From NCBI RefSeq assembly GCF_902460355.1, contig NZ_CABPTO010000002.1, positions 124,001 through 188,000 of the forward strand: a stretch of 64,000 bases of DNA. The letters are read 5' to 3'. Below are positions 27,106 through 38,061 of this stretch, one piece after another. A program made the translations under genes and the position numbers. The notes beneath the pieces were generated by a model. The model was not told the origin of the DNA. It was given only the letters and a program-made list of their open reading frames with translations, and did no database searches. The number at the start of each line of letters is the position of its first letter. Position 1 is the stretch's first letter. The DNA comes from Streptococcus sp. Marseille-P6264. Its GTDB lineage: Bacteria > Bacillota > Bacilli > Lactobacillales > Streptococcaceae.

Positions 27106-27813
27106 ATGTCAAACAAGTTGTTATATTCGGGAAAAGCAAAGGATATTTTTGCGACAGAAGATGAGCAGGTGATTTTGTCCCGCTACAAGGATCAGGCGAC
27201 TGCTTTTAACGGTGTCAAGAAGGAGCAGATTGCAGGTAAGGGAGTTTTGAATAATCAGATTTCAGCCTTTATCTTTGAAAAGTTGAACGCTGCCGGTGTA
27301 GCAACGCATTTTATCGAGAAAATCTCAGATACAGATCAGCTCAATAAAAAAGTTGATATCATTCCTTTGGAAGTCGTGCTCCGCAACTACACAGCTGGTT
27401 CCTTTTCAAAACGTTTTGGCGTAGAAGAAGGTATCGCATTTGAGACTCCAATTGTAGAATTTTACTATAAAAATGATGATTTGGATGATCCCTTTATCAA
27501 TGACGAGCATGTGAAATTCCTTAAAATTGCGGATGACCAGCAGATTGCCTACTTGAAGGAAGAAACGCGTCGTATCAATGAGCTTTTGAAAGCTTGGTTT
27601 GCTGAAATTGGCCTCAAATTGATTGATTTTAAGCTAGAGTTCGGTTTTGACAAGGATGGCAAGATCATCTTGGCAGACGAATTTTCACCAGATAACTGCC
27701 GTTTGTGGGATGCGGATGGAAACCACATGGATAAGGATGTTTTCCGTAGAGGTCTAGGTGAACTAACAGACGTTTACGAAGTTGTCTGGGAGAAGTTGCA
27801 AGGTTTAAAATAA
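27106..27813 (+). CDS. purC: SAICAR synthetase
   Basis: 235 residues, joins aspartate to CAIR in step 7 of IMP synthesis. [20 protein letters not shown] and [12 protein letters not shown] are family motifs. First gene of the pur operon. There are 56 bases to purL with no separate promoter seen. Confidence 0.97.
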   Translation: MSNKLLYSGKAKDIFATEDEQVILSRYKDQATAFNGVKKEQIAGKGVLNNQISAFIFEKLNAAGVATHFIEKISDTDQLNKKVDIIPLEVVLRNYTAGSFSKRFGVEEGIAFETPIVEFYYKNDDLDDPFINDEHVKFLKIADDQQIAYLKEETRRINELLKAWFAEIGLKLIDFKLEFGFDKDGKIILADEFSPDNCRLWDADGNHMDKDVFRRGLGELTDVYEVVWEKLQGLK

Positions 27814-27869
27814 CACCTTCAAGGTCATTTGGGAATATTGCAAGAGCTGAAATAAAGGAATAAGAATTG

Positions 27870-30800
27870 ATGGATAAACGTATTTTTGTTGAAAAAAAGG
27901 CTGATTTTCAGGTCAAGTCAGAGAGTTTGGTAAGAGAACTCCAGCACAACTTGGGACTGTCAACTTTGAAAAGTATTCGCATTGTGCAAGTTTATGATGT
28001 CTTTGATTTGGCAGAGGATTTGTTTGCGCCCGCAGAGAAACACATCTTCTCTGAGCAGGTGACAGACCATGTCTTGGAAGAATCGGCTGTGCAAGCGGAT
28101 CTTGCCAACTATGCTTTCTTTGCCATTGAAAGCCTGCCAGGGCAGTTTGACCAACGCGCGGCTTCCTCTCAAGAAGCCTTGCTTCTGCTTGGAAGCTCTA
28201 GTGATGTGACAGTCAATACAGCCCAACTTTACTTGGTCAATAAAGATATTGATGCGACGGAGTTGGAAGCGGTCAAGAACTACTTGCTCAATCCAGTTGA
28301 TTCTCGTTTCAAGGACATTACGACAGGGATTGCCAAGCAGGAATTTTCAGAGTCAGACAAGACCATTCCAAAATTGACCTTCTTTGAAAGCTATACGGCA
28401 GAAGACTTTGCCCGCTACAAGGCAGAGCAAGGGATGGCCATGGAAGTGGACGATTTGCTCTTTATCCAAGACTATTTCAAGTCAATCGGGCGCGTGCCAA
28501 CTGAGACAGAGCTCAAGGTTTTGGACACTTATTGGTCTGACCACTGTCGTCACACGACTTTTGAGACAGAGTTGAAACAGATTGATTTCTCAGCTTCTAA
28601 ATTCCAAAAACAATTGCAGGCGACTTATGATAAGTATATTGCCATGCGTGAGGAGTTGGGGCGTTCGGAAAAGCCACAAACCTTGATGGATATGGCGACT
28701 ATTTTTGGTCGTTATGAGCGTGCTAATGGTCGTTTGGACGACATGGAAGTGTCTGACGAGATTAATGCTTGTTCAGTTGAAATCGAAGTGGACGTTGATG
28801 GTGTGAAAGAGCCATGGCTTCTCATGTTCAAAAATGAAACCCACAACCACCCAACGGAAATTGAGCCATTTGGTGGGGCGGCTACTTGTATCGGTGGCGC
28901 CATTCGTGACCCGTTGTCAGGGCGTTCATACGTTTACCAAGCTATGCGTATCTCTGGTGCGGGTGATATTACAGCTCCGATTTCAGAAACGCGTGCTGGG
29001 AAATTGCCACAACAAGTCATTTCTAAAACAGCAGCTCATGGTTATTCTTCGTATGGTAACCAAATTGGTCTTGCGACGACCTACGTTCGTGAGTATTTCC
29101 ATCCAGGATTTGTAGCCAAACGCATGGAGCTTGGTGCTGTTGTCGGTGCTGCTCCCAAGGGCAATGTAGTCCGTGAAAAACCGGAAGCCGGTGATGTGAT
29201 TATCCTTCTTGGAGGCAAGACCGGCCGTGATGGTGTCGGTGGTGCGACAGGGTCTTCTAAGGTTCAAACAGTTGAGTCTGTAGAGACTGCTGGTGCTGAG
29301 GTTCAAAAAGGGAATGCCATCGAAGAACGCAAGATTCAACGTCTTTTCCGTAATGGAGATGTCACTCGTCTTATCAAGAAATCCAACGACTTCGGTGCTG
29401 GTGGTGTCTGTGTAGCTATCGGTGAATTGGCAGACGGTCTTGAAATTGACCTCAACAAGGTTCCTCTTAAATATCAAGGCTTGAATGGTACCGAAATTGC
29501 CATCTCTGAATCACAAGAACGTATGGCAGTCGTGGTTCGTCCTGAGGATGTAGATACCTTCGTTGCTGAATGTAACAAAGAAAATATTGACGCGGTTGTG
29601 GTTGCTACAGTGACTGAAAAACCAAATCTAGTCATGCATTGGAATGGTGAGACAATCGTGGACTTGGAGCGTCGTTTCCTTGATACCAATGGTGTGCGTG
29701 TCGTTGTTGATGCCAAGGTGGTGGACAAGGATGTCAAGCTCCCAGAAGAGCGCAAGACGAGTGTTGAAACACTGGAAACAGATACCCTTGCGGTTCTATC
29801 TGACCTCAACCATGCGAGTCAAAAAGGCTTGCAGACTATCTTTGACTGTTCCGTTGGTCGTTCTACGGTTAATCACCCACTTGGTGGTCGCTACCAACTC
29901 ACACCAACTGAGGCATCTGTGCAGAAATTACCAGTTCAACACGGTGTGACTCATACTGCGTCCGTCATGGCTCAAGGATTCAATCCATATGTAGCTGAAT
30001 GGTCTCCATACCACGGAGCTGCCTATGCAGTTATCGAAGCGACTGCTCGTCTAGTGGCGGCAGGCGCCAACTGGTCTAAGGCTCGTTTCTCTTACCAAGA
30101 GTACTTCGAGCGGATGGACAAGCAAGCAGAGCGTTTTGGTCAGCCAGTAGCAGCTCTTCTAGGCTCTATCGAAGCACAAATCCAACTTGGTTTGCCATCT
30201 ATCGGTGGTAAGGACTCTATGTCTGGTACCTTTGAAGAATTGACAGTACCGCCAACCTTGGTTGCCTTTGGGGTGACAACAGCGGATAGCCGTCAGGTTC
30301 TTTCTCCTGAGTTCAAAACTGCTGGTGAAAACATCTACTACATTCCAGGTCAAGCCTTGGCACAAGAGATTGACTTTGATCTTATCAAGTCTAACTTCGT
30401 TCAGTTTGAAGCCCTTCAAAAGGCTCACAATGTGACATCTGCATCAGCTGTCAAGTATGGTGGTGTGGTTGAAAGTTTGGCACTTGCTACTTTTGGAAAC
30501 CATATCGGTGCAGAGGTGACCTTGCCTGAACTTGAAAGTTCTTTGACAGCTCAGCTAGGCGGATTTGTCTTCACATCTCCTGAAGAAATTGCTGGTGTTG
30601 AGAAGATTGGTCAAACGAGTGCAGACTTTGCTCTCCTTGTCAACGGCGTGAAGCTAGATGGAGACAAACTAGACAGTGCCTTCCAAGATAAATTAGAAGC
30701 TGTTTACCCAACAGAATTTGCCCAAGCGAAAGAACTGGCAGAAGTTCCAGCTGTCGCTTCTAACGCAGTCATCAAAGCCAAAGAAACTATTGAAAAACCT

Positions 30801-31595
30801 GTGGTTTACATCCCAGTCTTCCCAGGTACCAACTCAGAATATGACTCAGCTAAGGCCTTCGAAAAAGAAGGTGCAGAGGTCAACTTGGTGCCATTTGTGA
30901 CCTTGAATGAAGAAGCTATTGTCAAGTCAGTTGAAACCATGGTTGACAACATCGGCAAGGCTAATATCCTCTTCTTTGCCGGTGGATTCTCAGCTGCGGA
31001 CGAGCCAGATGGTTCAGCTAAGTTTATCGTCAATATCCTTCTCAATGAAAAAGTGCGTGCGGCCATTGATAGCTTTATCGCTCGTGGTGGCTTGATTATC
31101 GGTATCTGTAATGGATTCCAAGCTCTCGTAAAATCAGGCCTTCTTCCATACGGAAACTTTGAAGATGCAAGCAGTACTAGTCCAACCCTCTTCTACAATG
31201 ATGCCAACCAACACGTGGCCAAGATGGTGGAAACTCGCATTGCCAATACCAACTCGCCATGGTTGGCTGGGGTGCAAGTGGACGATATCCACGCTATTCC
31301 TGTTTCGCACGGGGAAGGGAAGTTTGTCGTGACGGCGGAGGAATTTGCGGAGCTCCGTGACAATGGACAAATTTTCAGCCAATACGTGGACTTCGAAGGC
31401 AAACCAAGCATGGATTCTAAATATAATCCAAATGGTTCTGTAAATGCCATCGAAGGAATCATCAGTAAGAACGGCCAGATTATCGGTAAAATGGGGCACT
31501 CAGAACGTTATGAAGACGGTCTTTTCCAAAATATCCCAGGAAATAAAGACCAGCACCTATTTGCGTCAGCTGTGCGTTATTTCACAGGGAAATAA
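27870..31595 (+). CDS. purL: Phosphoribosylformylglycinamidine synthase (single-chain FGAMS)
   Basis: 1241 residues, the long PurL with its own glutaminase domain, as in pneumococcus, rather than the split PurS/PurL/PurQ of bacilli. ATP domains hold NETHNHPTEIEPFGGAAT and GGKTGRDGVGGATGSS; the C-terminal amidotransferase has the Cys nucleophile in GICNGFQALVKSG. I use the ATG at 27870; the TTG one codon earlier is also possible. There is an AAAGGAAT site upstream. Confidence 0.97.
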   Translation: MDKRIFVEKKADFQVKSESLVRELQHNLGLSTLKSIRIVQVYDVFDLAEDLFAPAEKHIFSEQVTDHVLEESAVQADLANYAFFAIESLPGQFDQRAASSQEALLLLGSSSDVTVNTAQLYLVNKDIDATELEAVKNYLLNPVDSRFKDITTGIAKQEFSESDKTIPKLTFFESYTAEDFARYKAEQGMAMEVDDLLFIQDYFKSIGRVPTETELKVLDTYWSDHCRHTTFETELKQIDFSASKFQKQLQATYDKYIAMREELGRSEKPQTLMDMATIFGRYERANGRLDDMEVSDEINACSVEIEVDVDGVKEPWLLMFKNETHNHPTEIEPFGGAATCIGGAIRDPLSGRSYVYQAMRISGAGDITAPISETRAGKLPQQVISKTAAHGYSSYGNQIGLATTYVREYFHPGFVAKRMELGAVVGAAPKGNVVREKPEAGDVIILLGGKTGRDGVGGATGSSKVQTVESVETAGAEVQKGNAIEERKIQRLFRNGDVTRLIKKSNDFGAGGVCVAIGELADGLEIDLNKVPLKYQGLNGTEIAISESQERMAVVVRPEDVDTFVAECNKENIDAVVVATVTEKPNLVMHWNGETIVDLERRFLDTNGVRVVVDAKVVDKDVKLPEERKTSVETLETDTLAVLSDLNHASQKGLQTIFDCSVGRSTVNHPLGGRYQLTPTEASVQKLPVQHGVTHTASVMAQGFNPYVAEWSPYHGAAYAVIEATARLVAAGANWSKARFSYQEYFERMDKQAERFGQPVAALLGSIEAQIQLGLPSIGGKDSMSGTFEELTVPPTLVAFGVTTADSRQVLSPEFKTAGENIYYIPGQALAQEIDFDLIKSNFVQFEALQKAHNVTSASAVKYGGVVESLALATFGNHIGAEVTLPELESSLTAQLGGFVFTSPEEIAGVEKIGQTSADFALLVNGVKLDGDKLDSAFQDKLEAVYPTEFAQAKELAEVPAVASNAVIKAKETIEKPVVYIPVFPGTNSEYDSAKAFEKEGAEVNLVPFVTLNEEAIVKSVETMVDNIGKANILFFAGGFSAADEPDGSAKFIVNILLNEKVRAAIDSFIARGGLIIGICNGFQALVKSGLLPYGNFEDASSTSPTLFYNDANQHVAKMVETRIANTNSPWLAGVQVDDIHAIPVSHGEGKFVVTAEEFAELRDNGQIFSQYVDFEGKPSMDSKYNPNGSVNAIEGIISKNGQIIGKMGHSERYEDGLFQNIPGNKDQHLFASAVRYFTGK

Positions 31596-31607
31596 AAGGT
31601 ATAAAAA

Positions 31608-33050
31608 ATGACATACGAAGTAAAATCTCTTAATGAAGAATGTGGTGTTTTCGGTATTTGGGGACATCCAGATGCTGCTAAAATGACCTATTTTGGGCTC
31701 CACAGTCTTCAGCACCGTGGTCAGGAGGGGGCAGGGATCCTCTCCAATGACCAAGGGACATTAAAGCGTCATCGCGATATGGGGCTTTTATCAGAAGTGT
31801 TCAGAAATCCTGCTAATTTGGATAAATTGACAGGGCCTGGAGCGATTGGACACGTGCGTTATGCGACTGCTGGCGAAGCTTCTGTTGATAACATCCAACC
31901 CTTCCTCTTTCGCTTTCATGATATGCAGTTTGGTTTGGCTCATAATGGGAATCTGACCAATGCAGAATCTCTCAAGCAAGAATTGGAACAAAGAGGAGCG
32001 ATTTTCAGCGCGACTTCGGACTCGGAAATCTTGGCTCATCTCATTCGCCGTAGCCACAATCCAAACTTGATGGGCAAAATCAAGGAAGCGCTTAGTCTTG
32101 TCAAAGGTGGTTTCGCTTATCTCTTGCTGTTTGAAGATAAGTTGATTGCAGCCCTTGATCCAAATGGCTTCCGACCTCTATCAATCGGGAAAATGGCCAA
32201 CGGAGCAGTTGTCGTTTCCTCTGAAACTTGTGCCTTTGAAGTAATCGGTGCCGAGTGGATTCGTGATGTAAAACCAGGGGAAATTGTGATTGTGGATGAC
32301 AATGGCATCCAGTACGATAGTTATACGAATGATACCCAGTTGGCGATTTGTTCTATGGAGTATATCTATTTTGCTCGCCCTGACTCTAACATCCATGGGG
32401 TCAATGTCCATACAGCTCGCAAACGTATGGGGGCTCAATTGGCGCGTGAATTTAAGCATGGGGCGGATATCGTGGTCGGTGTGCCTAATTCTTCACTCAG
32501 TGCAGCCATGGGCTTTGCGGAGGAGTCTGGTTTGCCAAATGAAATGGGGCTGATCAAAAACCAATATACCCAACGTACATTTATCCAACCAACTCAAGAA
32601 TTGAGAGAGCAAGGGGTGCGGATGAAACTGTCTGCTGTTTCGGGTGTTGTCAAAGGTAAACGTGTGGTCATGATTGATGATTCCATTGTTCGTGGAACAA
32701 CCTCTCGTCGTATCGTTCAGCTCTTGAAAGAAGCAGGTGCGTCCGAGGTTCACGTTGCCATTGGAAGTCCAGCACTAGCTTATCCATGCTTCTACGGTAT
32801 TGATATCCAGACGCGTCAGGAGCTGATTGCGGCTAATCATACAGTTGAAGAAACTCGCCAAATCATTGGTGCGGATAGCCTGACCTATCTTTCAATTGAT
32901 GGCTTGATTAATTCTATCGGGATTGAAACAGATGCGCCGAACGGTGGCCTCTGTGTCGCTTACTTTGATGGCGACTACCCAACTCCTCTCTACGACTATG
33001 AAGAAGACTATCGTAGAAGTTTGGATGAAAAAACCAGTTTTTACAAATAG
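31608..33050 (+). CDS. purF: Amidophosphoribosyltransferase
   Basis: 480 residues, commits PRPP to purine synthesis. The N-terminal nucleophile is Cys12 (after MTYEVKSLNEE), so an 11-residue propeptide should be removed. Then the Ntn glutaminase domain and a PRTase domain with VVMIDDSIVRGTTSRR. The CSMEYIYFARPDS segment has one of the cysteines used for the Fe-S cluster in bacilli. It starts 12 bases after purL. Confidence 0.97.
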   Translation: MTYEVKSLNEECGVFGIWGHPDAAKMTYFGLHSLQHRGQEGAGILSNDQGTLKRHRDMGLLSEVFRNPANLDKLTGPGAIGHVRYATAGEASVDNIQPFLFRFHDMQFGLAHNGNLTNAESLKQELEQRGAIFSATSDSEILAHLIRRSHNPNLMGKIKEALSLVKGGFAYLLLFEDKLIAALDPNGFRPLSIGKMANGAVVVSSETCAFEVIGAEWIRDVKPGEIVIVDDNGIQYDSYTNDTQLAICSMEYIYFARPDSNIHGVNVHTARKRMGAQLAREFKHGADIVVGVPNSSLSAAMGFAEESGLPNEMGLIKNQYTQRTFIQPTQELREQGVRMKLSAVSGVVKGKRVVMIDDSIVRGTTSRRIVQLLKEAGASEVHVAIGSPALAYPCFYGIDIQTRQELIAANHTVEETRQIIGADSLTYLSIDGLINSIGIETDAPNGGLCVAYFDGDYPTPLYDYEEDYRRSLDEKTSFYK

Positions 33051-33094
33051 GCGGATGAAGACCCTCCATTAAAGGAAAGGAAGAGGAGACAAAA

Positions 33095-34117
33095 ATGACA
33101 AATAAGAATGCTTATGCCCAATCGGGTGTGGATGTTGAAGCGGGTTATGAAGTTGTTGAGCGGATCAAAAAGCACGTGGCTCGTACGGAACGCGCAGGTG
33201 TTATGGGAGCCCTTGGTGGTTTCGGTGGCATGTTTGACCTTTCAAAAACTGGTGTCAAAGAGCCCGTCTTGATTTCAGGAACTGACGGTGTCGGGACCAA
33301 GCTCATGCTGGCTATCAAGTACGACAAGCACGATACCATCGGGCAGGACTGTGTGGCCATGTGTGTTAATGACATCATCGCTGCAGGTGCGGAGCCTCTT
33401 TACTTCCTTGACTACGTCGCGACTGGCAAGAATGAACCAGCTAAACTAGAACAAGTCGTTGCTGGTGTGGCAGAAGGTTGTTTGCAGGCAGGCGCTGCCC
33501 TCATCGGTGGGGAAACGGCTGAAATGCCTGGTATGTATGGCGAAGATGACTACGATCTGGCTGGTTTTGCAGTCGGTGTGGCTGAAAAATCTCAAATCAT
33601 TGACGGTTCAAAAGTAGCTGAAGGAGATGTTCTTCTCGGACTTGCTTCGAGTGGCATTCACTCCAATGGTTACTCACTCGTGCGTCGTGTCTTTGCTGAC
33701 TACACAGGTGAGGAAGTCTTGCCAGAATTGGAAGGCAAGAAACTTAAGGAAGTTCTGCTTGAGCCGACCCGTATCTATGTCAAGGCTGTCTTGCCACTCA
33801 TCAAGGAAGGGTTGGTTAACGGCATTGCCCACATCACAGGTGGGGGCTTTATCGAAAATGTCCCTCGTATGTTTGCAGCTGAGCTGGCTGCAGAGATTGA
33901 GGAAAGTAAGGTTCCAGTCTTACCAATCTTCAAAGCCCTTGAAAAATATGGTGAAATCAAGCATGAAGAAATGTTTGAAATCTTCAACATGGGTGTGGGA
34001 CTCATGCTGGCAGTTAGCCCTGAAAACGTAGATCGTATCAAAGAATTGCTGGATGAACCAGTCTATGAAATTGGTCGCATCGTCAAGAAAGAAAACGAAA
34101 GTGTCATCATCAAATGA
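33095..34117 (+). CDS. purM: Phosphoribosylformylglycinamidine cyclo-ligase (AIR synthetase)
   Basis: 340 residues, closes the imidazole ring. [25 protein letters not shown] and [13 protein letters not shown] mark the family. It starts after GAAGAGGAG. The stop overlaps the purN ATG (ATGA). Confidence 0.98.
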   Translation: MTNKNAYAQSGVDVEAGYEVVERIKKHVARTERAGVMGALGGFGGMFDLSKTGVKEPVLISGTDGVGTKLMLAIKYDKHDTIGQDCVAMCVNDIIAAGAEPLYFLDYVATGKNEPAKLEQVVAGVAEGCLQAGAALIGGETAEMPGMYGEDDYDLAGFAVGVAEKSQIIDGSKVAEGDVLLGLASSGIHSNGYSLVRRVFADYTGEEVLPELEGKKLKEVLLEPTRIYVKAVLPLIKEGLVNGIAHITGGGFIENVPRMFAAELAAEIEESKVPVLPIFKALEKYGEIKHEEMFEIFNMGVGLMLAVSPENVDRIKELLDEPVYEIGRIVKKENESVIIK

Positions 34118-34665
34118 AAAAAATAGCGGTTTTTGCTTCTGGTAATGGCTCAAATTTTCAGGTGATTGCTGAAGAGTTTCCGGTGGAGTTTGTCTTTTCA
34201 GACCATCGTGACGCCTATGTGCTCGAGCGTGCAGACAATCTCGGTGTTCTGTCCTATGCTTTTGAACTCAAGGAATTTGAGAACAAGGCGGACTACGAAG
34301 CAGCCCTTGTTGAACTCTTGGAAGAACACCAGATTGACTTGGTTTGCCTAGCAGGCTACATGAAAATCGTTGGGCCAACTTTATTGTCAGCTTATGAGGG
34401 CCGAATTATCAACATTCATCCAGCTTACTTGCCAGAATTTCCAGGTGCTCATGGCATTGAGGATGCTTGGAATGCAGGCGTTACTGAGAGCGGCGTTACC
34501 ATTCACTGGGTGGACTCCGGTGTGGATACAGGGAAGGTTATTAAACAAGTCCGTGTGCCACGGCTAGCTGATGATACCATAGAAAGCTTTGAAGCTCGCA
34601 TTCATGAAGCGGAGTACAAGTTGTATCCAGAGGTATTGGATAGTTTGGGAGTTGCACGAAAATAA
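34114..34665 (+). CDS. purN: Phosphoribosylglycinamide formyltransferase
   Basis: 183 residues, formyl-THF dependent. [36 protein letters not shown] (catalytic Asn-His) and the [10 protein letters not shown] loop are present. It overlaps purM by four bases. Confidence 0.97.
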   Translation: MKKIAVFASGNGSNFQVIAEEFPVEFVFSDHRDAYVLERADNLGVLSYAFELKEFENKADYEAALVELLEEHQIDLVCLAGYMKIVGPTLLSAYEGRIINIHPAYLPEFPGAHGIEDAWNAGVTESGVTIHWVDSGVDTGKVIKQVRVPRLADDTIESFEARIHEAEYKLYPEVLDSLGVARK

Positions 34666-34725
34666 GAAGGAAATCATAGATGATTTTGTGGCAAGGAATA
34701 AAAGTCATCTGCTAAGGAGAAATTT

Positions 34726-35433
34726 ATGGGGTTGTTTGATTTTTTTAAGAAGAAATCTTCTGATGAAGAGAAGTCAACTAAAGATGAAGACAAGATTGTT
34801 ATTAAAGTTGAAAATACAGATGATAGCGCTCCAGGATGGGAAGCGATTGATGCAGAATTTAATCGTTTATACCCTGATCAGCCCAATCCACTTCATTATG
34901 GGACAGTTATCAAGTATATGCTAGGCGGCCCAGATCCACTTGATGGCATCAGTGTTTACGATGCAGGAGATTTTTGGCATTTTGTTGGCTATGGCTTGTC
35001 AGAATTATATACAAAGGAAAGCTCAGATCCAGAATACAGTGGTTATGGGATTGAATTAACGTTTAAGTTAAAGAAATCAAATAATGACGAAGAAGAAATT
35101 AAAAATGGCTGTGGTTTGCTACAGTATGTGGCAAGATATATTTTTAAAACTGGTAAAGTGGTTTTGCCAGAAGAATACATATATACCAAGCAAACGGTAG
35201 GAATTGATGCCCAACAGAAATCTAATTTGACAGGCTTCTTGACTGCCGCTGATGATTTAGCTAAACCTCTAGATACTCCACATGGAAAAGTGGAATTTGT
35301 AACCTTAATTGGTGCGACAGATGCAGAACTGCGAAGTGTGTACGAAAGTGAAACTAGTAAGCTTGAGGTCAGAAAACTGTTAAAAGAACTTGGGAATCAG
35401 CTTACAGACTATAATCGCCAGTCTTTGGTTTAA
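34726..35433 (+). CDS. SUFU (suppressor of fused) domain protein
   Basis: 235 residues. After the short N-terminus [17 protein letters not shown] comes a SUFU-type domain: [39 protein letters not shown] in pieces, then a beta-rich half ending near residue 225. Bacterial SUFU proteins are often immunity proteins in polymorphic-toxin systems; no toxin gene is adjacent. It has a good AAGGAG site and no visible promoter, and sits between purN and purH on the pur transcript. Its A/T-rich codon use looks less optimised than that of its neighbours, which suggests later insertion. Confidence 0.8.
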   Translation: MGLFDFFKKKSSDEEKSTKDEDKIVIKVENTDDSAPGWEAIDAEFNRLYPDQPNPLHYGTVIKYMLGGPDPLDGISVYDAGDFWHFVGYGLSELYTKESSDPEYSGYGIELTFKLKKSNNDEEEIKNGCGLLQYVARYIFKTGKVVLPEEYIYTKQTVGIDAQQKSNLTGFLTAADDLAKPLDTPHGKVEFVTLIGATDAELRSVYESETSKLEVRKLLKELGNQLTDYNRQSLV

Positions 35434-35474
35434 ATGATATGAAAGCACCTCTTGATACAATGAAAGGAAATAAC

Positions 35475-37022
35475 ATGACGAAACGCGCCTTAATCAGTGT
35501 CTCAGATAAAGCGGGCATTGTTGAATTTGCCCAAAAACTCAAAAAACTTGGTTGGGACATCATCTCAACAGGTGGTACCAAAGTTGCCCTTGACCATGCC
35601 GGGGTGGAGACCATTGCCATCGATGATGTGACTGGTTTCCCAGAAATGATGGATGGTCGTGTCAAGACCCTTCATCCAAATATCCACGGTGGGCTCCTCG
35701 CTCGTCGTGACTTGGATAGCCACTTGGAAGCGGCTAAGGACAATCAAATCGAGCTCATTGACCTTGTAGTGGTCAATCTTTATCCTTTCAAGGAAACCAT
35801 TCTCAAACCAGATGTGACTTACGCTGATGCGGTGGAAAATATTGACATCGGTGGACCATCTATGCTTCGCTCAGCAGCGAAGAATCATGCCAGCGTAACA
35901 GTTGTGGTAGATCCTGCAGACTATGCAGTGGTTTTGGACGAATTGGCAGCCAATGGTGAAACAAGTTACGAAACTCGCCAACGTTTAGCAGCCAAGGTTT
36001 TCCGTCACACTGCGGCTTATGATGCCTTGATTGCAGAATACTTCACAGCTCAAGTGGGTGAAACAAAACCTGAAAAGCTCACTTTGACTTATGATCTCAA
36101 GCAATCAATGCGTTATGGGGAAAATCCTCAGCAGGATGCGGACTTTTACCAAAAAGCCTTACCGACTGACTATTCGATTGCATCAGCGAAACAGCTCAAC
36201 GGTAAAGAATTGTCCTTTAACAATATCCGTGATGCGGATGCAGCCATTCGTATTATTCGTGACTTCAAAGATCGTCCAACCGTTGTGGCTCTCAAACACA
36301 TGAACCCATGTGGTATTGGTCAGGCTGATGACATCGAAATTGCTTGGGACTACGCTTATGAGTCTGACCCAGTTTCTATCTTTGGTGGGATTGTCGTCCT
36401 CAACCGTGAGGTGGATGCTGCGACGGCTGAGAAGATGCACGGTGTTTTCCTTGAAATCATCATAGCACCGAGCTATACGGATGAAGCACTAGCTATTTTG
36501 ACTAATAAAAAGAAAAACTTGCGTATCCTTGCCTTGCCATTTGATGCTCAAGACGCTAGTGAAGTGGAAGCAGAATACATCGGTGTAGTAGGTGGACTTC
36601 TTGTGCAAAACCAAGACGTGGTCAAAGAAAGTCCAGCTGACTGGCAAGTGGTGACCAAACGTCAGCCAACTGAGACAGAAGCAACCGCCCTTGATTTCGC
36701 TTGGAAGGCTATCAAGTATGTCAAATCAAACGGTATCATCGTGACCAACGACCACATGACACTTGGTGTTGGCCCGGGTCAAACTAACCGTGTGGCCTCT
36801 GTTCGTATCGCCATTGACCAGGCCAAAGACCGCCTTGACGGTGCTGTTCTTGCTTCCGATGCCTTCTTCCCATTTGCGGATAATGTGGAAGAAATCGCCA
36901 AAGCAGGAATCAAAGCCATCATCCAGCCAGGTGGCTCCGTTCGTGACCAAGAGTCCATCGAAGCAGCGGACAAATATGGCTTGACCATGGTCTTCACAGG
37001 AGTGAGACATTTTAGACATTAA
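35475..37022 (+). CDS. purH: Bifunctional AICAR transformylase/IMP cyclohydrolase
   Basis: 515 residues, the last two steps to IMP. The N-terminal cyclohydrolase domain holds STGGTKVAL and [14 protein letters not shown]; the C-terminal transformylase has [21 protein letters not shown] and [12 protein letters not shown]. The start ATG at 35475 follows AAAGGAAAT and matches homologues; the ORF continues 12 codons upstream. It ends the transcript; purD, E, K and B are not in this window after it. Confidence 0.97.
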   Translation: MTKRALISVSDKAGIVEFAQKLKKLGWDIISTGGTKVALDHAGVETIAIDDVTGFPEMMDGRVKTLHPNIHGGLLARRDLDSHLEAAKDNQIELIDLVVVNLYPFKETILKPDVTYADAVENIDIGGPSMLRSAAKNHASVTVVVDPADYAVVLDELAANGETSYETRQRLAAKVFRHTAAYDALIAEYFTAQVGETKPEKLTLTYDLKQSMRYGENPQQDADFYQKALPTDYSIASAKQLNGKELSFNNIRDADAAIRIIRDFKDRPTVVALKHMNPCGIGQADDIEIAWDYAYESDPVSIFGGIVVLNREVDAATAEKMHGVFLEIIIAPSYTDEALAILTNKKKNLRILALPFDAQDASEVEAEYIGVVGGLLVQNQDVVKESPADWQVVTKRQPTETEATALDFAWKAIKYVKSNGIIVTNDHMTLGVGPGQTNRVASVRIAIDQAKDRLDGAVLASDAFFPFADNVEEIAKAGIKAIIQPGGSVRDQESIEAADKYGLTMVFTGVRHFRH

Positions 37023-37033
37023 GAAGATTTATA

Positions 37034-37070
37034 TTGGAGAAAATGCTGAGACCTTTTCTCCAATTTTTTT
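37034..37070 (+). terminator. pur operon terminator
   Basis: Perfect TTGGAGAAAA/TTTTCTCCAA stem, 10-base loop and T7. Confidence 0.92.
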
Positions 37071-37072
37071 GC

Positions 37073-37118
37073 GCAAAAAAACTCCCAAAAGGATGAATGA
37101 ACCATATTTTTGGGAGTT
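37073..37118 (-). terminator. ybaB terminator
   Basis: Minus strand: AACTCCCAAAA, loop of about 16 bases, TTTTGGGAGTT, then T-rich. It sits back to back with the purH terminator. Confidence 0.85.
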
Positions 37119-37142
37119 GATTTTTATAAGGACTTAACAGAA

Positions 37143-37442
37143 TTAGAAAGAAAGTCCACTTTGGAAAGCGCTGAGTTTTTGTTTAGCTACTTCGTTAATT
37201 TGATCGATAGCAGCATTGATAGCTTGGCTAGTCAAATCAGATAGAGTTTCCATATCTTCTGGGTCTACGATAGCAGGCTGAAAGTCAATTTTGACAACCT
37301 TTTTATCACCAGTAAGAGTTGCTACAACTAAATCTTGGCTAGATTTTCCAACAAATTCAGTTGCGGCTAATTCTGCTTGAGCAATGTCCATCTCTTTTTT
37401 AAGTTTTTGGGCTTGCTTCATCATGTTTTGCATATTCATCAT
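37143..37442 (-). CDS. YbaB/EbfC nucleoid-associated protein
   Basis: 99 residues. Met-rich start [18 protein letters not shown], then the YbaB core ([26 protein letters not shown]). Dimeric DNA-binding protein of the nucleoid. A GAAAGGAAAG site precedes the ATG. Unlike in many bacteria it is not next to dnaX/recR but stands alone with its own promoter and terminator. Confidence 0.93.
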   Translation of the reverse strand: MMNMQNMMKQAQKLKKEMDIAQAELAATEFVGKSSQDLVVATLTGDKKVVKIDFQPAIVDPEDMETLSDLTSQAINAAIDQINEVAKQKLSAFQSGLSF

Positions 37443-37500
37443 AAGATTTTCTTTCCTTTCTCTCGCAAGGGCTGAGTCCCTTAGTAATCTTCACTCTTCA

Positions 37501-37528
37501 ATTATATCATTTTTTAGGAAAGTGGCAA
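37501..37528 (-). promoter_or_regulatory. ybaB promoter
   Basis: Minus strand: TTGCCA (37523-37528), 16-base spacer, TATAAT (37501-37506) with an upstream TGA. The 5' leader carries a small AAGGG/CCCTT hairpin. Confidence 0.75.
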
Positions 37529-37548
37529 GAAGAACATTTTTAGACGGT

Positions 37549-37578
37549 TTGACAAAGATTTAGTATTTATGGTAGTAT
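37549..37578 (+). promoter_or_regulatory. Promoter of the small lipoprotein gene
   Basis: TTGACA (37549-37554), 18-base spacer, TAGTAT (37573-37578). Divergent from the ybaB promoter, 20 bases away. Confidence 0.7.
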
Positions 37579-37611
37579 AGTCATGAAACTATATACCGAG
37601 GAGAATATAAC

Positions 37612-38025
37612 TTGAAAAACAAGAAGATAAAAGGCTTGCTGTTGGTAGTGCTCTCATCCCTCTTCATCCTAATCGGCTGTAGTGGCAGCCCTAAAATTCA
37701 GGGGAAATGGAATGTTCAGGATGTTAGCGGTGAACAAACGATCATTGAAATAAAAGACAAGACCATCATTGTCAACGAAGAAGAGTATAAGTATACTCAA
37801 AATGCTGTTGGTTTTAAAAATGGGGTGAGTTATTATGGCCTGACTCGGAAAGATAATGGCAAAAAATTTTCTATCGTCTTTCCTGAGAAAGATAAAAATA
37901 TTGCTATTATGCTAATTCCTGATTCAGACGATGACTATCTCACAGGTAGTATGCTCTTTGCCATGAACCGCAAGGAAAAGCCAGATTATAAAAAATATGC
38001 AGAAAAATATTTCAATGTACAGTAG
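37612..38025 (+). CDS. Small lipoprotein of unknown function
   Basis: 137 residues from TTG after GAGGAG. Lipoprotein signal (KNKKIKGLLLVVLSSLF, lipobox LIGC, Cys23), then a short domain beginning KIQGKWNVQDVSGEQTIIEIKDKTIIV, the lipocalin-like or Ig-like beta layout common in small streptococcal lipoproteins. Not recognised further. It is monocistronic, with its own promoter and terminator. Confidence 0.8.
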   Translation: MKNKKIKGLLLVVLSSLFILIGCSGSPKIQGKWNVQDVSGEQTIIEIKDKTIIVNEEEYKYTQNAVGFKNGVSYYGLTRKDNGKKFSIVFPEKDKNIAIMLIPDSDDDYLTGSMLFAMNRKEKPDYKKYAEKYFNVQ

Positions 38026-38028
38026 AAG

Positions 38029-38057
38029 AAAAAGGCGCTGAATTTCAGCGTCTTTTA
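38029..38057. terminator. Bidirectional terminator between the lipoprotein gene and pepX
   Basis: AAAAGGCGCTGAA/TTTCAGCGtCTTTT works on both strands for the two convergent genes. Confidence 0.8.
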
Positions 38058-38061
38058 GGTT

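Noticed and set aside
34680-34715. 11-codon ORF with an AAGGAA site between purN and the SUFU gene
   Set aside because: Too short to judge. It might be a remnant of the gene displaced by the SUFU insertion or a leader peptide, but nothing supports either.
34589-34924. 111-codon plus-strand ORF across the purN end and the SUFU start
   Set aside because: Overlaps two real genes in another frame and has no recognisable features.
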